From Syngnathus acus (taxonomy: Eukaryota; Chordata; Actinopteri; Syngnathiformes; Syngnathidae), in the NCBI RefSeq assembly GCF_901709675.1, contig NC_051106.1:9248001-9312000 (forward strand): a stretch of 64,000 nt of DNA, given 5' to 3'. Shown here in pieces: positions 9,468 through 22,100 of this stretch. Each line of letters begins with the position of its first letter. Within the stretch, counting starts at the first letter, position 1. The notes below the pieces were generated by a model. The model was not told the DNA's origin. It saw nothing but the letters and a program-made list of their open reading frames with translations, and made no database searches. The translations under genes and the position numbers were made by a program.

Positions 9468-12400
9468 CTGCCAAGAGGAACATCAAAATATAGCAATTGT
9501 GTGCAAGCCAAACTTGATACATTCATATTTCAGCTCCGTTCAGAGAACAAAATGTGCAGCATAATAGTTATAAAAAAAAAGATTGCAATCATGCAATGTC
9601 ACAAAGACGTGAAATTACCGTAATCTTCGGACTATAAGTCGCGTTTTTTTTTCCATAGTTTGGGTGGGGGGGCGACTTATACTCAGGAGCGATTTATACA
9701 CATATATATATATATATGTTTTTTTTTCACTTTTTTGGGCATTTTATGGCTGGTGCGACTTATACTCCGGTGCGACTTATAGTCCGAAAATTACGGTAGT
9801 TTCAGAAAAATTGGTTTTTAAATAGATACACTATTTCTTTACCTTTCAACATTCACACATAATTGCTGAGGGAATGTAAAAAAATTCTTGAATTTTATAC
9901 GCAATCCTCACCTGCCCACATGATAAGCACCACAACAATGATGATGAGCTCCCCCGCCCTCAACTGGTTGGTCTGGCCCACTTCCTCCATAGTCTCTTCG
10001 TCTGTGAGAAGTTAGAAGGCAAAATACTTGTCAGATGCAATTCTACTTCATGCCAAGGACTCTGTTGTTATTATTTTCTTTCTCTATTTTCTGAATTTTC
10101 TGTGCCATGTTTCCCCTTGAGCACAAAACCTCCACTTTTCTACCATTACTGAACAAAGTCACAGGCTTGATATAAAGTTCACCACGCTCCCCTCGTGTCC
10201 TTTATTAAATGCACTAGGTGACATTTTGAGGCCCCAGCGTGGCAAGCGGGCAGGCAGCCCATGCTCCAGTGGCTTTCAGAAACAAGCAATTGTGAGGATC
10301 GATTGGCCTCCGTTGCCTGCCATTAACTAATCAAAGCAAAAATGCCCAAGGGGTGCCGAGCCGAGGCTTTGGTCAAACTGGTCAGATGTAACACATTTTT
10401 AAAAACACGACAACCAAAGGCCAAAAATGGATGGCTGGTTATCATACACAGTAGAAAGAAGTAGAAATGAAATGAAAATAAAGATTGATTTCCAAGGATA
10501 CTATTAATGCTACAATAAATTAGCACAAGCTTCTTTCTCAAAGAGCTAATAAATATTGAAGAGAGTTTGTGATCTTATTTTAAAGGTACAATAACATTGT
10601 TATAGTCTGGATACTATATTTAGCATTAGTGTCGAGGTATCACAAAAGTCTTGTTTATTTGCTGGGGAAAAGTCATTAATGTCTAATAAATGAGTAGTAC
10701 AATAAATGAAGCTTGGTAGAAGAAAAAAAAAAAAAACCCTGTCCAGCTATTGATTTTTAAAAATGTGTTTCCCTTGCAGCAACAAGCCCTAAACAACACT
10801 TCCAGAGTTAATGCCTCAAGAGTGGAATGTTCAATCTTGGGCCCCTCCCTTTGTATTCCACCCTATCCATGCCCCTGTGAAACAAGTTCAAATTCTTTCT
10901 GGTTCCAATTTCAGGGAGGAGTGTCACACACGAGATGAGGATGAGGAGGAATTCTATAGATAAGGCTTCAGCCAAGAGCGCATTGATTTACCGTCCCTTG
11001 CAGCTTTGGCTTCCTCTGCTCCGCAACTGATAAATGTTGCCCCTCCCTCCTCCCATTTTGGTTTACTGTGCAGTGGTGCTGGCTGGGTGCAAGCAAGGTG
11101 GCCTGCAGAAGCACGTCAATACACAATTCATGCATTCCCCTTTGGCACTCTGTTTTGAAATTTCATTTCACGCTTTGTGTGCATATTGATTTTTATCGGC
11201 GTTTAGACAAAATCAGTCAAGATATTATCAAGAGGCCGACTTTTGTCTGCATCTTACTGGCTCAAGAACCAACACAAGCAAAAGCGGTGTAAGCGTTTTG
11301 TATTGATTTATGTTATCCGTGCCACTTTACCTTTATTCTTAGAAGCCTGAGTGTCGGCCTCCTTGGGTGTTCGGAAGCGTAAAGGTTCGCTTTCTGGGCT
11401 CGTCCCGAACATGCTGATGGACTGGACGTGCACGATGTAGTCCGTCTCTTCCTCTAAGTCACATAATGCACAGGAGCGTGTGGTGGTGTTGACTTCCTGG
11501 ATGACTCGGAGCATACGCACGTCTTTCTTCTGTCGGCAGACAATACGCAAAAGAACACAAAAGTCTAAATGAGATCAAATCAGACATACACTGCATTTGT
11601 ACCTGGGAGTCAATCACCTGCTGTGTGATGGCAAAGCCAATGACAGGGTCTCCTTCGGGGATGTCCCATGTCACCAGAGCAGAGTTAGCTTTCACTGCTT
11701 TGATGGTAACATTGACAGGGGGGGACAAGGTATCTGCAAAAAGACAGACCAAAAAAAAAAAAAAGTGTTTCTTTAATACTTCTCAAGGGTAAGAAAAAAA
11801 AAAATATTTCTTTTCATTCTACAGATGCATGTGATATAAACTGTCTGGCATCTGTGACAACAAAATTCATGGTCTGTTTGTTCCATGTCGTCATAGCATA
11901 ATTTAATAACACAAGCGTGTTCCCATTAACCTTGGCTGTACTTTGTATTAAGGCAATTTAGGAATTCACGCTTGAAGCACCCAAACATAAATTGTGACAA
12001 TGGTAACCATTACACCTTTGCTATGAGATGATGTTTGACATTGTAAAAACGTGTTGATTTGAGAGAGGGCAAGTCAAGCTTTTAATGCAGATGCTAATGT
12101 GAGTTGATTTTAAATTTCCTATACCCACTGGTGGAGCTAGAATTTTTTTCTGCGGCCAATAATATTTCAGAAGCAGCCAAATTTTTTAAACAACCATAAA
12201 TTTGAACAAAATGAAAGCAAGAGACTCCAAATAACACATTGCAATCATCACATTGCAGCACGCTTATAAATGACGGTGGCCTTCAGGATTGATCGATATT
12301 TGGACTCAAGGTCTGAGTAAGATGAACAGGAACAAGAAGAAGTGGTCACTTGCAATAATGCCACTCAGCCGTCTTTATTAGCTTATAAACATCATCAGCC

Positions 12401-15400
12401 GGCTCAATGCAGAGATGAAATAGAGTAGAGTCCAGGTTAACAAATGACACAGTCGCTAACTGCCACTTGCACACTTGCACAGCAACTACTTGATTCAATG
12501 CTACCTGTGATAAAAGAAGATGACAAGAAGGGGGCCTACATGTATTTTATCATGGCCGACTCTCATGTTTAAAGATACTTTTGCTTACTCAATCCTGGCC
12601 CCTGAAATCCCAGAGATGGACAGGGCCTGAGGGGGGACTTACAAAGTGATAAATCAAAGTCATTATTCAGCTCTTTCATTCTGTCTACATTGTGCTCTCA
12701 TCTCAAAACACACACAGCGAGTTAACCTTTGGTGTCTCTCAGGGACTGCGACTCCAACAGGGACCTTGTGTAATATTAAAGGCCAACTCTGTAGATTTAG
12801 TATTGCTGCCGGCTGATTCTTTTTTGATTCTCTACCCGCTGGTCCCTCATCCCAAAAACCAAAGAATATTATCGCTAGAAGCCTTAATAACAATGCTGTT
12901 TGTTGCAATGTCTCAACTCAAAGTTTTACGACTGTTTGAAATCTTTTTTCAGGTAAAGACAAAAAAAAATCTCATACGAGCAATTTTGCACAAACATCAT
13001 TGCCATTTTTGCTGAGAGGGCATTTCAGAAAGCTTCACTTGGATGGTGCATTATTGAATGGAATTATTGAATGCAAACCACCAATTTGTCAGCAATGATC
13101 ACTCGCTATGTATACATGAATCATTTTATGCTCCAGCAAGGATTCCCTTCTAAATGTTTAATGTTTAAACCATAATGCTTGGTTATAAAACAAACACACA
13201 GTTGCTCATAAAGTTGGAATAGAATTTCTGGACCGTCATTTATAGCGCCAAGCAAATGTTATGCGTGAATTCACTTCACCTGGCTAGTTTGGAGTTTGAA
13301 ACGCAAAGTGTTATAATTTGGCTGCTTCTTCTTATTGATGAAAATGTGCATGTTGTATTTCTCCCAGATTTATTGCTACAGCTGTTCTTTTTGTAGAGGC
13401 AGAAATGTAAAAATGGAATGTAAAAACAGACCAGAGTAAATTTTCTTTCTCAACCATTCCAGTCCTCCAGGCTTTGTTTATATTTTCCGGCCCCGTGGTA
13501 ACCGCCGTGGAGGATTTCTTAAAGCCCTGCCAATATCTGTGGATGCATTCAAACGTAGTGTTTTGACATTGTCTGAACCCACCGCAACCATCGATTCCAC
13601 TTCTTTTTTTCCATTTTCTCTCCCCCAATGTAATTTTGCTAAGCGACTTCAATATTGACATTGAAAAGCTGCTGAATATATTTTTTTTCAGCATTTTCTT
13701 TTCAAATAATTGGAGGTACTTCATACTATAGACAAATCCATTGTCCATATACTGTACATTATATACCAAGTAGTTTGGTAGCTTAAAATAAAAAAATACA
13801 CCCTCGCTATCCTCACATCTTAACGCTTCCACTTAATGCTTTCATCTTTTTATCCACCTCCTTTCTACCATATCAATATGTTATGTTAAGAGACAGTGAG
13901 TGTCGCCAGTGACCATGAGCTTTAAATATCCACATGACAGTCAGCTCTAATAAAACACCAGACAGGATCTTCATAAAGTCTCCCTGAGCGCGGTTGGCTG
14001 GCTGTATGGCCGTGAGATATGGGTGTGACTTTGAGGCACCACGTATGTTTGTTGATGTTGGCAGCGAGCTGTCTAGTTCACGCTGAGCGGCGTCAAGGGT
14101 GACAATTCTTCCATATCCTCGTTCATTAGAGAAGTGATGGCAATAGACAGCAAAGAAGAAAGGGGGCGGGCTCACACTTTCCAAACACACCTTGGGAACA
14201 TCAATACAGCTTATGATTATTTCATGAAAATCCTCTATCTCTATGCTGACCGCACGAGGGGCAATTATACGGATTTATGCCTTCAAGTTGAGTCTTTGCC
14301 AGGCTTTGTTTCAGTTTCATGATTTTTTTGGCTTTCACTTTGACAATGAATGGTTTACGTCTAAACATTGTTGCATTTCAAATACAAAATAATGAGGCAG
14401 ATGAATAGCAGAATAGGATTTTCTCATTTGGAGAAATAATAAGTGCTTGGGCATAGCTGCTATGAATTGTTCAGTGTTTGGATTGATGAAGCGTCTTTAA
14501 CTAGGTTATTTTCAAAAGGCATTAAGATGACCCTTTCCATTCTGGTTCTGCTTCAATGCCTTCCTGTACCTCACTTGGATGGTTAAACATTAATTGCACA
14601 CTATGAGTCTTACATCAGCCATAGAATGAAGGCACATTGAGCATAAGTACAATTAAAATAGTTTTGATGCATTTCTCACGTTAAGTTTCATTACATTGAG
14701 CATGTTGTGGCCAGTATTATTTATTTGATGTCTGCCAATGTAAATATTCCTTTGCAGGCACACAATGGACCTATGATATCAATATTAAATTAAATTTCAA
14801 ACATACTTGTGGCGTTTCCATTATGTTTGTTAATGTCTCAAACAAGCAATAATCACTGAGGTCACTGGACCACTCCTTGTTTTATACATCAGCAAAGACA
14901 GACATTTATCAAGCAAATGTGATGAGTGTTATTAATGTAAGCAAATTGTGCTGGTGCCCCCCACTGATTACAGTTCAGAGTTGACTTGATGGCCCTCAGG
15001 GGTCGAAAGTTGATTTTGTTTTAATAGCCACTCAGCGGTTGAGAGAGCGAGGGGCTCGTAAATGCTTGCGGGGCGGTTCCTCGGCTTCTATCAACCCCCC
15101 AAGAGAAGCTATTGCTGATTGTTACAGCTCCACTACCCTTGGAAAAACATTACTCAAAGTCATGGTGTGGTGTGTTGCTCCCCAGGATGCTAATGAGTAA
15201 GCCTGCGAGGGAAAGTGCCTCATAGCTGTTCCAAGTATATTTAGAGGCGGACGAAAGCCTCTTGTGTTTACATTTCCTGATGGTTACTTTGTGCATCAGT
15301 GTATGCCTAACTCCCAAAAGTTAATTTCAACTCAGCATTACAGTCCACTACATGAGTTCACAAGCATATCAAAATGTGCCTACGCATACATTGAGTTAAG

Positions 15401-18400
15401 CACATTGCGATCTGCTTGGTTGACAAAGAGCAACAGATCCACGCGGCCCGGGGAATCCAGAGAACTCTATGAACTGTGACTCCAAATGATACAAAATTGC
15501 CATTGTCACATGGTTGACTGTGTTGTAATTCCCAGTTGTTAAAATAACTACCAAGTCACACGTGTCATGATGGGACGATACCAGCATGACAGTAAAATAA
15601 TAATAATAAAAAAGAATAAATAAATAAAATTATATATGTTAAAAAAAATAAAAAGGATGCTTAAAGGATTAAAATAACACACATAGACTGCAGAAAAAAT
15701 GGAAGAAAGACCTACAAGAACTGGCCTGAATGTGCACAGCTCCTTGGAACATAAAAATGGATCCACACAACACTATCAAGCAAACATTGAAGTCTCCTGA
15801 TAATGTAGGATACATTCTCATCATCCACCCCCCTCCCCACTTATCCTCAATGGGGTCATTGGCAAGCTTGGAACCGGAATGTGGAATGTGAGAGGAAGCC
15901 GGAGAAAATCCCACAAGGGGAGAACATGAAAACGCCACATAGGAAATGGAAGCCGGAATCTCTGAATTGTTAGGCAAAGCGTTCCTCCACCGCCCTGCCA
16001 TCGAAATGGATAACAGCTTAATGTGTCTTCTTAGTTTAGAGATTGTGGGCTCATGGTTCTCAAAAAAAGACTTCCAACAATTAAAATTGGAACGTTTACG
16101 TTAAACTGACAGTTTCCTATTCCAAACTGTACAGTGAACAGAGGATTTAATAACCAGCAAGTGTAAATATGAAAACAGGACAAAAGCATTGTGGGGGGGG
16201 GGGGGAAATAATCAACTCTATGTTATAAAAGCCTTAGGGAAATTACAAGCAATAAATTAGCCCAAGTTGATGATTGCAAATGTTGTCCTATGACAGCATG
16301 GGGCTGCTTTCTTCTCCCCCTTGCTAACATGTTATTGAGTGCTTGTGGGCTCTTGAGGGTTAACACACATTCAGTGCAGAAGGCCGCTCACCTCATCTAT
16401 ATTTAATGTGCCATGATAGAGCCATCAGGTTTTTATGGCCGAGCTATCGTCTTTTCCAGACCTTGGCACATGGACTCGTCCTTGTGAGTGCATGCATGTG
16501 CACATGTACGCACATACCTGCAGTGTAGGTGTGTGCGTACATGTGTAGGTCTTATACATATACAGACACACAAGTATGCAACCAAAAACATAACTGTGTG
16601 ATCACACAAAAGTCTCATAAGGCACTGTAAAGTCATTTATAGATGGTTAAGCATCAGGTAAACACATTTAGATATAATTTAATAGAACGGATAATTTAAT
16701 ATATACAAATATAAATATAAGAAATATAATTCAATAAATAATTGAGATGTGTTTTGTAATGCAAACTGTAACACCAAGTCAAACATTTCTTTTGATATCC
16801 AATATCTTAATTTTTTCTATTACTCCAATCTCACCCATCCCTTTTGCTTTTCCTCTCATCTGGATTTCTGACATGTTTTTTTTTTCTCACCAGGTCATTC
16901 TGCTAACAATGGGTCTCATGTGAGTTACATTCTGACAGGTTTATGAAATGGGCGGTTGCACAGATTATAGAAAGGAACAAGTGGCCACATTAACATGGAC
17001 ATCAATCAATATTAACCAAATTAAGGCTCTGACTAGACTCTGTCATATAAACCGACGCTTGCCAACAGGAAGATTTTGACTTGAGTTATGAAAACTAAAA
17101 TATTTGATTGGAAATACATTTAGTTTTAAAATCCGACCTTCTCTAGCTACAAATGCAAGTTAAGCCTACCATGCAAGAAAACTGACGATGAGCCCCCAAA
17201 TGTAAAAGCATATTGTCTCCTTTCTTAAAAGACTGCACTCTAATTAAAAGCATTACAAAATCAAAGAGGGAAAGCCTTGAGTTGTTTTGTCTTTAGCAAC
17301 AATTTGTTGAATGACTAATTGATTTTTTTTTTTTCCTTTTTCTTTGGAGCAGCCCATGGAAAATTGCTCACGAGGATTTATGGACCCAGAGAGATGAATG
17401 TGTTAGGCAGTCGATTTACATTTTAAATTCAAACATTAGCGCTCCTTTCCTCAGGTTCAACCAGCTGTTTATGAGTCGCTATAAACACAGATGCAGTAAA
17501 GATGTCAAGACGGTGTAAATATTACAGTCTCACTCTCGCCAGGCTAACACTTCGACTTGACATCGCATCAATGTGTCTGGAAGTTTAGCTATTTAAGGAC
17601 TCCAGAATAAAGCCGCATCATTTCAAATATGATTCCGATTGGATGACTAGACAATGAATGAAGTATCAGCAAATTCAAATGTTTTGAAAAGAGGTCAATA
17701 GAAATTTCAGAGGATAAGTATTCAAATGTAACCCAAACTAGAAGTGCATTTCAATTTTATGTGCCAGAACTGTGTTGTGGTTACCCTGGGATTACTACAT
17801 GACTTAGTTTAGAGGCAGCATAGGAGAAATCAGTTCATTGATCTGTATCAAGCAGCAAACAAATGGATGTGATTCATCAATGTCAAGAGCCAGTTCTCCA
17901 GTTCACTTAGTAGGAGATGTGATGTCATTGGTCATTTGAGAAACTCACATAATTGAGATTATTTTCACTACCTAAAGATTTGTGAGGTTTTTTTCTTTTT
18001 TCTGAATGACCCCAAGACTATGACCACTTGCACATTCTGAGGAGATTCAATACCAGAGCTGTTTCAAACCAAAGTATTGGAAACCACTCACAGCAGATGA
18101 TGGGCGCTTTTGAATACTGCAAAAGAGATTTTTTTTTTTTTTTTATGTTGGGATTGATTCCCTTTTGACAGTGTCCATTTAAACTCTAAATTATTATCTG
18201 TGCAACGGCATTTACAATATAGTGATGAATTGGATGCCTTTACCAAGTGGTTGTATGGCCTTTAGAGGCAAATCTTTTTTGGACTATGAGGCAGCGGTGT
18301 GCAAAAGCCATAATTGAGAAATGCTACATGGACTTTTTTTTTTAGGGGTGGGGGTCGTTCTCAGAATGAAGTACAGTACGCTCTCTATCTTTGCAATGTA

Positions 18401-18883
18401 GGGAGTGCAATGGGGTGAAAGTGAAAATGCATGTTCCATTTAATATCAAGTTCAGCAATGTACAATATTGCAGAATGTGCACCTAATGAACAAATGACAT
18501 ATTTGATATCTTTTAAAAATGACGGGTCTCGGACACAAACGCGCACGCGGAATTGTGACGGGCAATTCCAGTTGTTACAGCAGATAGTAATTGCGATGGA
18601 GGTAAATACACGCGTGTTGTTGTCCCAAAATGTCACCCAAACGCTCTCCACAGGTTCCAAAGGCAATGCACAGCGTGCCCAGGGTGCACAGTGATGTTCA
18701 CATTCGCGCAACCGCTGATTCACCCATGCACACGCATGCCACCAACCCTGCCTGCCTGCTGGGGCTGGCACCTTCCGTCACACAGTCAAAGGGCACAAAA
18801 AAATTGCACATATGTTCCGACTTACCCGCCGAGCCCCGCGAGACGCCCAAACAGCTGAGAAGCAGCAGAAAAAAACGCTCCAT
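9328..18883 (-). CDS. fndc5: FNDC5 (fibronectin type III domain protein, irisin precursor)
   Basis: Five coding exons join in phase to a 200-residue protein: 18883-18826, 11733-11618, 11529-11331, 10001-9912 and 9467-9328. All introns are GT-AG. FNDC5 is a type I membrane protein whose FNIII ectodomain is released as the hormone irisin. The order seen is signal peptide (1-~19), FNIII domain (~22-114) with N-glycosylation sequons N27-V-T and N72-T-T, a linker, a transmembrane helix (~143-161) and a short cytosolic tail ending in SKV. Human FNDC5 is 212 residues and ends in SKI, and both sequons match its known sites. Strong landmarks are ANSALVTWD, KKDVRML, RQYDIIKDNEPNNN and GGLLRSK. The start is the only ATG that leads a signal peptide into the next exon in phase. 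An oddity is Cys81 where human has Trp. Whether this is the teleost fndc5a or fndc5b copy cannot be decided here. Confidence 0.95.
9618..9796. mobile_element. Inverted-repeat MITE in fndc5 intron 4
   Basis: The ends are inverted copies of each other: CCGTAATCTTCGGACTATAA at the left and its near-complement at the right, each extending into TAAGTCGC words. TA dinucleotides flank both sides (9616-9617 and 9797-9798), consistent with a TA target-site duplication. The element is 179 bp, has no coding capacity and includes a (TA)n core at about 9702-9718. It makes up about 40% of the 444-bp intron. Similar elements are widespread in fish genomes; the superfamily is not assigned here. Confidence 0.85.
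9912..10001 (-). CDS. fndc5: fndc5 coding exon 4 (linker and most of the TM helix)
   Basis: This 90-base exon follows acceptor CTCACAG and ends at GGCAG|GTGAGG. It encodes residues 125-154: an acidic linker, then the hydrophobic stretch LIIIVVVLIMWA. The match to the corresponding human segment, including MWAG across the splice junction, fixes both borders. Confidence 0.92.
10002..11330. other. fndc5: fndc5 intron 3
   Basis: This is a 1.33-kb intron with GT-AG borders on the minus strand. I see an A-run (10722-10735) and nothing resembling an extra exon or transposon. Confidence 0.7.
11331..11529 (-). CDS. fndc5: fndc5 coding exon 3 (second half of FNIII)
   Basis: This exon encodes residues 59-124 and one base of codon 125. 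It holds KKDVRML, the sequon NTTT, the LEEETDY strand-turn typical of FNIII domains, and the start of the linker (SKNK). Intron 2, between exons 2 and 3, is only 88 bp. The donor is AAAG|GTAAAG. Confidence 0.92.
11618..11733 (-). CDS. fndc5: fndc5 coding exon 2 (first half of FNIII)
   Basis: The acceptor TTTGCAG precedes the exon, which encodes residues 20-58, including SPPVNVT, the FNIII core Trp in VTWD and VIGFAITQQ. The donor chosen is CAG|GTGATT because this gives QQ-KKDV, as in other vertebrate FNDC5 proteins. A second in-phase donor 15 bases on (CAG|GTACAA, exon end at 11603) would add VIDSQ. Confidence 0.88.
11734..18825. other. fndc5: fndc5 intron 1 (7.1 kb)
   Basis: The large first intron separates the signal-peptide exon from the FNIII exons. 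It contains a degraded dispersed repeat at about 15880-16000, a 13-base G-run at 16193-16205 and many T-runs. A 166-codon minus-strand frame (13332-13832) has no recognisable domain and is treated as chance. The intron may hold enhancers, but none can be named from sequence alone. Confidence 0.7.
15820..16000 (+). repeat. Degraded fish dispersed repeat, copy A
   Basis: The phrases GAGAGGAAGCCGGAGAAAAT, GGGGAGAACATGAAAACGCC and a tail ending in CACCGCCCTGCC match a boilerplate repeat that is common in fish genomes. Each phrase is diverged from the usual form, so the copy is old. A second member of the same family lies at 33676-33940. Confidence 0.55.
18826..18883 (-). CDS. fndc5: fndc5 coding exon 1 (signal peptide)
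   Basis: The exon encodes 19 residues starting MERFFLLLLSCLG plus one base of the next codon. The run of Phe/Leu forms the hydrophobic core of a signal peptide. It ends at a consensus donor (G|GTAAGT), and the split codon G|AT gives Asp20 on joining to exon 2. Confidence 0.9.
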
Positions 18884-19100
18884 CTTTCTGTCTCGGACGA
18901 CGCGCGGTCCCGTTTACTCCTCCAGCCAGGGAGGCTGCATTACCCGCCCGGCTGGCATGTTCCTCCGAGTGACAAGCTCGTCTGGACGGGAAAAGAACAC
19001 CGAGCAGTCCCGGTAGCCGCTTCTTCATTCAACACGCTCGATTGTGCCCGGACACTACAAGCATTACTTCCGAATGTCTTCTTCCTCCGTGTACCAAATC
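18884..19100 (-). promoter_or_regulatory. fndc5: Inferred fndc5 5' UTR and promoter region
   Basis: The DNA just upstream of the fndc5 start codon, with the adjoining exon 1, is distinctly richer in C, G and CpG than the AT-rich surroundings. I see no clear TATA box. The transcription start is not determined; the call rests on position and base composition only. Confidence 0.4.
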
Positions 19101-22100
19101 CTCGACCTGCACCTGATAATGACGGTGCGTGCTGATGCTGATGCTGGAGCCTGCTGCAGAATGAAACGTGGTGGTGTTGTATATGAGAGCCAGTGTCTCC
19201 CTATACACCAGCTAGATACTCAAACGGCCAAGTTAGAGCATTTCCAGAGAAAGCCAAGCTTTTAAATGACTCATATGAGCATGTTTACTTTGCACAGTAA
19301 GCAAAACTAAATATTACAGATAGGGACTTCCTCCAGAAGGATGCTCTCGCTCATTCTCCCTCTCTAGAATCTCTGAAACATCACTGCCCACTCACATATT
19401 AAATATGCATACAGTAGCCCACGCAGCCAGTCTCTGCAGCCCGACTTTTTCCCTCACTCTTCTTTTTTTACTACCTTTGCCCCCTCCCAATTGCCAAACA
19501 AAACACTCATGCACACAATTGCACCTGCTCCCATACTTTCAGTGGTCTCTGCTTTGTTGGAAAAGTTGACATACTGTACCTGAACTCCAGATTGATCCCT
19601 TGCAGCCAGAAGAGTGTGTGTCTACGTGTGTACGAGGAAGTGGAGGGGGAAGTCGATAGTCTGTACCCAAGCTGTTTTTCACATGCTGCCTTGCACCTCC
19701 ATCTATCGCCTGCTCCCTGTGACGTGCTACAGGGGAAGACAGTCATAGTGCTGTTCTTGCTCTCCCTCAGACTGGCTGCAAACATACTACGTGTGTGTGT
19801 GTGTCACAGAGATTTACTTCTGGCCAAGGGTCAGCTGACAGACAGACTCCACCTTCCCATGACCCTGCACAGGCTAAGTGCTCCAATAGATGGATACAAT
19901 AATTCATGCACCGCAACACCAGCGCACTGAAATTTAAAGAATAATGTTTTAAAAATTCGTAATAATCCTAAAAGTGTAAAAATAAGTTTTAAAACATTAA
20001 AAATGGTTATGGTGCCCTCTATAAAAAAAAAAAATAAAGCCCTCAGCCAACTTAAATGACAATAAATGACAAATTTGTCAGAAAAAAACACAAAAATCCA
20101 ATCCTGAAAATGTGCGTAAACGTTGTCAATCCAGTTTACTGCTCCTAAAATGTCATATTGACAATATTTATTGTATTTGGTGGTTGAAATGGAAGCACCA
20201 GTTCCATTTCTGCCTCGACATTAGGTAATGAGAGCCACGGAGTGAAGGTGAGGCCAAACATTATGCCTGTGTGTCCTTCTGTTTTCCAAAGACAATTAGC
20301 TCCATTTCATTTGCACTTAATTAGAGACAATGTTTCTGCATCCAGTCATTCGTTTGTTTGATGCAGTGACAAAGTCATTCAGTAAACACCTGCTGTACAT
20401 TTGAGATGGCCATTTGAAGTTCCGCTTTGTTATTCATAGCGGTTTAACTCACAAAAGCAACCATGTGTTTTTATTTGACTTCAAGTAAAGCACCATGAAA
20501 TGTTAGTTACAGAGAAATATACAAACTATTTTTACTATTCACTTATTATATCTATAGTTTTGTGCAGTACATCAAATCAATAAATCATTTGTGATTGGCC
20601 ATAAACTCATGTTTGCTTGACAAATGGGATGTGTAATCTTGCACATCTTGACACCTCACAAGGTTAAGTAAAACATTCACTTTCACATTGGCCTTTATTG
20701 ATTTCCCCCTCACTTGGCTGCAGAAGAAAGTTTCTGGGAGGACATATTGAGGTGAGCACCCTATCCAAGAGTGTTTATTTCCATTGAGGTTGCTTTGGTG
20801 TGCAAGTGGTGATAGTGAGTCTATGATGAAGAGGGCAGTCATCTATGTTCCTCTTTTAGTCTGATAGGACGTACACAGCGGCTAAGGCGCTGGAGATAAA
20901 TGCTCACAGAGTTGTGATGGCAGCGGAAAGGCATATAATATAAAAAAATACAAACATTAATATAATATAAAAATATATAATATAATACATAATAATGTAA
21001 ATGATATACTAGGGGTGTGCACACTTTTAATAACCACTGTGTAGTGTTTAAATCTAGGTCGTAATCGCTGCAGTCAGCATCAACTTCACCTGCCTTCTAA
21101 TTTGTTAAAAAAAAAAAAAAGAACAGCAGGAGGAGCAACTGTGAGGCTTACATTGCGTAGGAATTGAGCCCATGCCAACTGCAGCAAAGTCAATGGAGCA
21201 ATACATTACCAGTGAGTCTCTCCACCTGTCCCTGGATAGTACTGGATATATCACTTAACCTTATCACAGTAATGTGAAACATGACCAGCCAGATATGGAG
21301 GCCAGAAGTCAGTAAATCATCAGTGGCAGCGCACTTGACCTGAGCAAGGAGACCTTATCCAGGTTCCCCTGGGTCAAGGAAACAACCATCGTCATCTTTC
21401 CCGTCCCTGCTGGTGTTTTAAATTCTGCCCTCCCCTCGCCCTCAAGTTCCTCTACCCGTTTGCCTAAGCTGAGGTGTTCCAGTTTGATTGATTAGTTTCC
21501 ATCCTGTCCAGTCACTAAACACGGCGCCATTTTTTCTCAATTTCATTTTCCATATCTTTAGAGCAGGTTTTCAGGTCATGGCTGCTCAGCCTGTTCTTCG
21601 TAGGCAGGCGGGCGAGCGAGCGGCCAGTCCGGCCGAATAATGAGCGTCATGAATCAATGCGTGAACGAGACAGGCACTGGATTCAGCACCACGGTCAGCA
21701 CTTCTGCCTTTAACTAACCTTGCTGGTGTGAGTCTCCCGGCCGGCTAAGAGGGCGATAAAAGTACGGCGTGGGCTGTTTGTGTTGAAATGAGTGCCACGG
21801 GCGCCTCGCTCTCATGTTAGCCACAGTCAAATGATTGGATTTGGTGAAATAGTTACACTTGCGCTTAGTGCAGGAGTCAATTTAATTGGCCGTGTTTTGC
21901 ATCAGAGAGCACAATAGCCTCTGGTTTTTTTTTTCTTTTTGGGGCCTTTTCTTTACTTTCTAACAATTGCTTTTTAAATAAGATTTGCCTTTCCGTAATG
22001 GGGAGAGTTAATGCTCACTTATTTGTGACCTACTTGGTACAAGCAAATAAAGCAAAAGTGTATAATCCCAGGTGAGGTCCAGCATTAGCTTTAAATGCTA

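Noticed and set aside
13332-13832. 166-codon minus-strand frame in fndc5 intron 1.
   Set aside because: It has no recognisable domain, no splice context and lies in AT-rich intronic DNA; it is best explained by chance.
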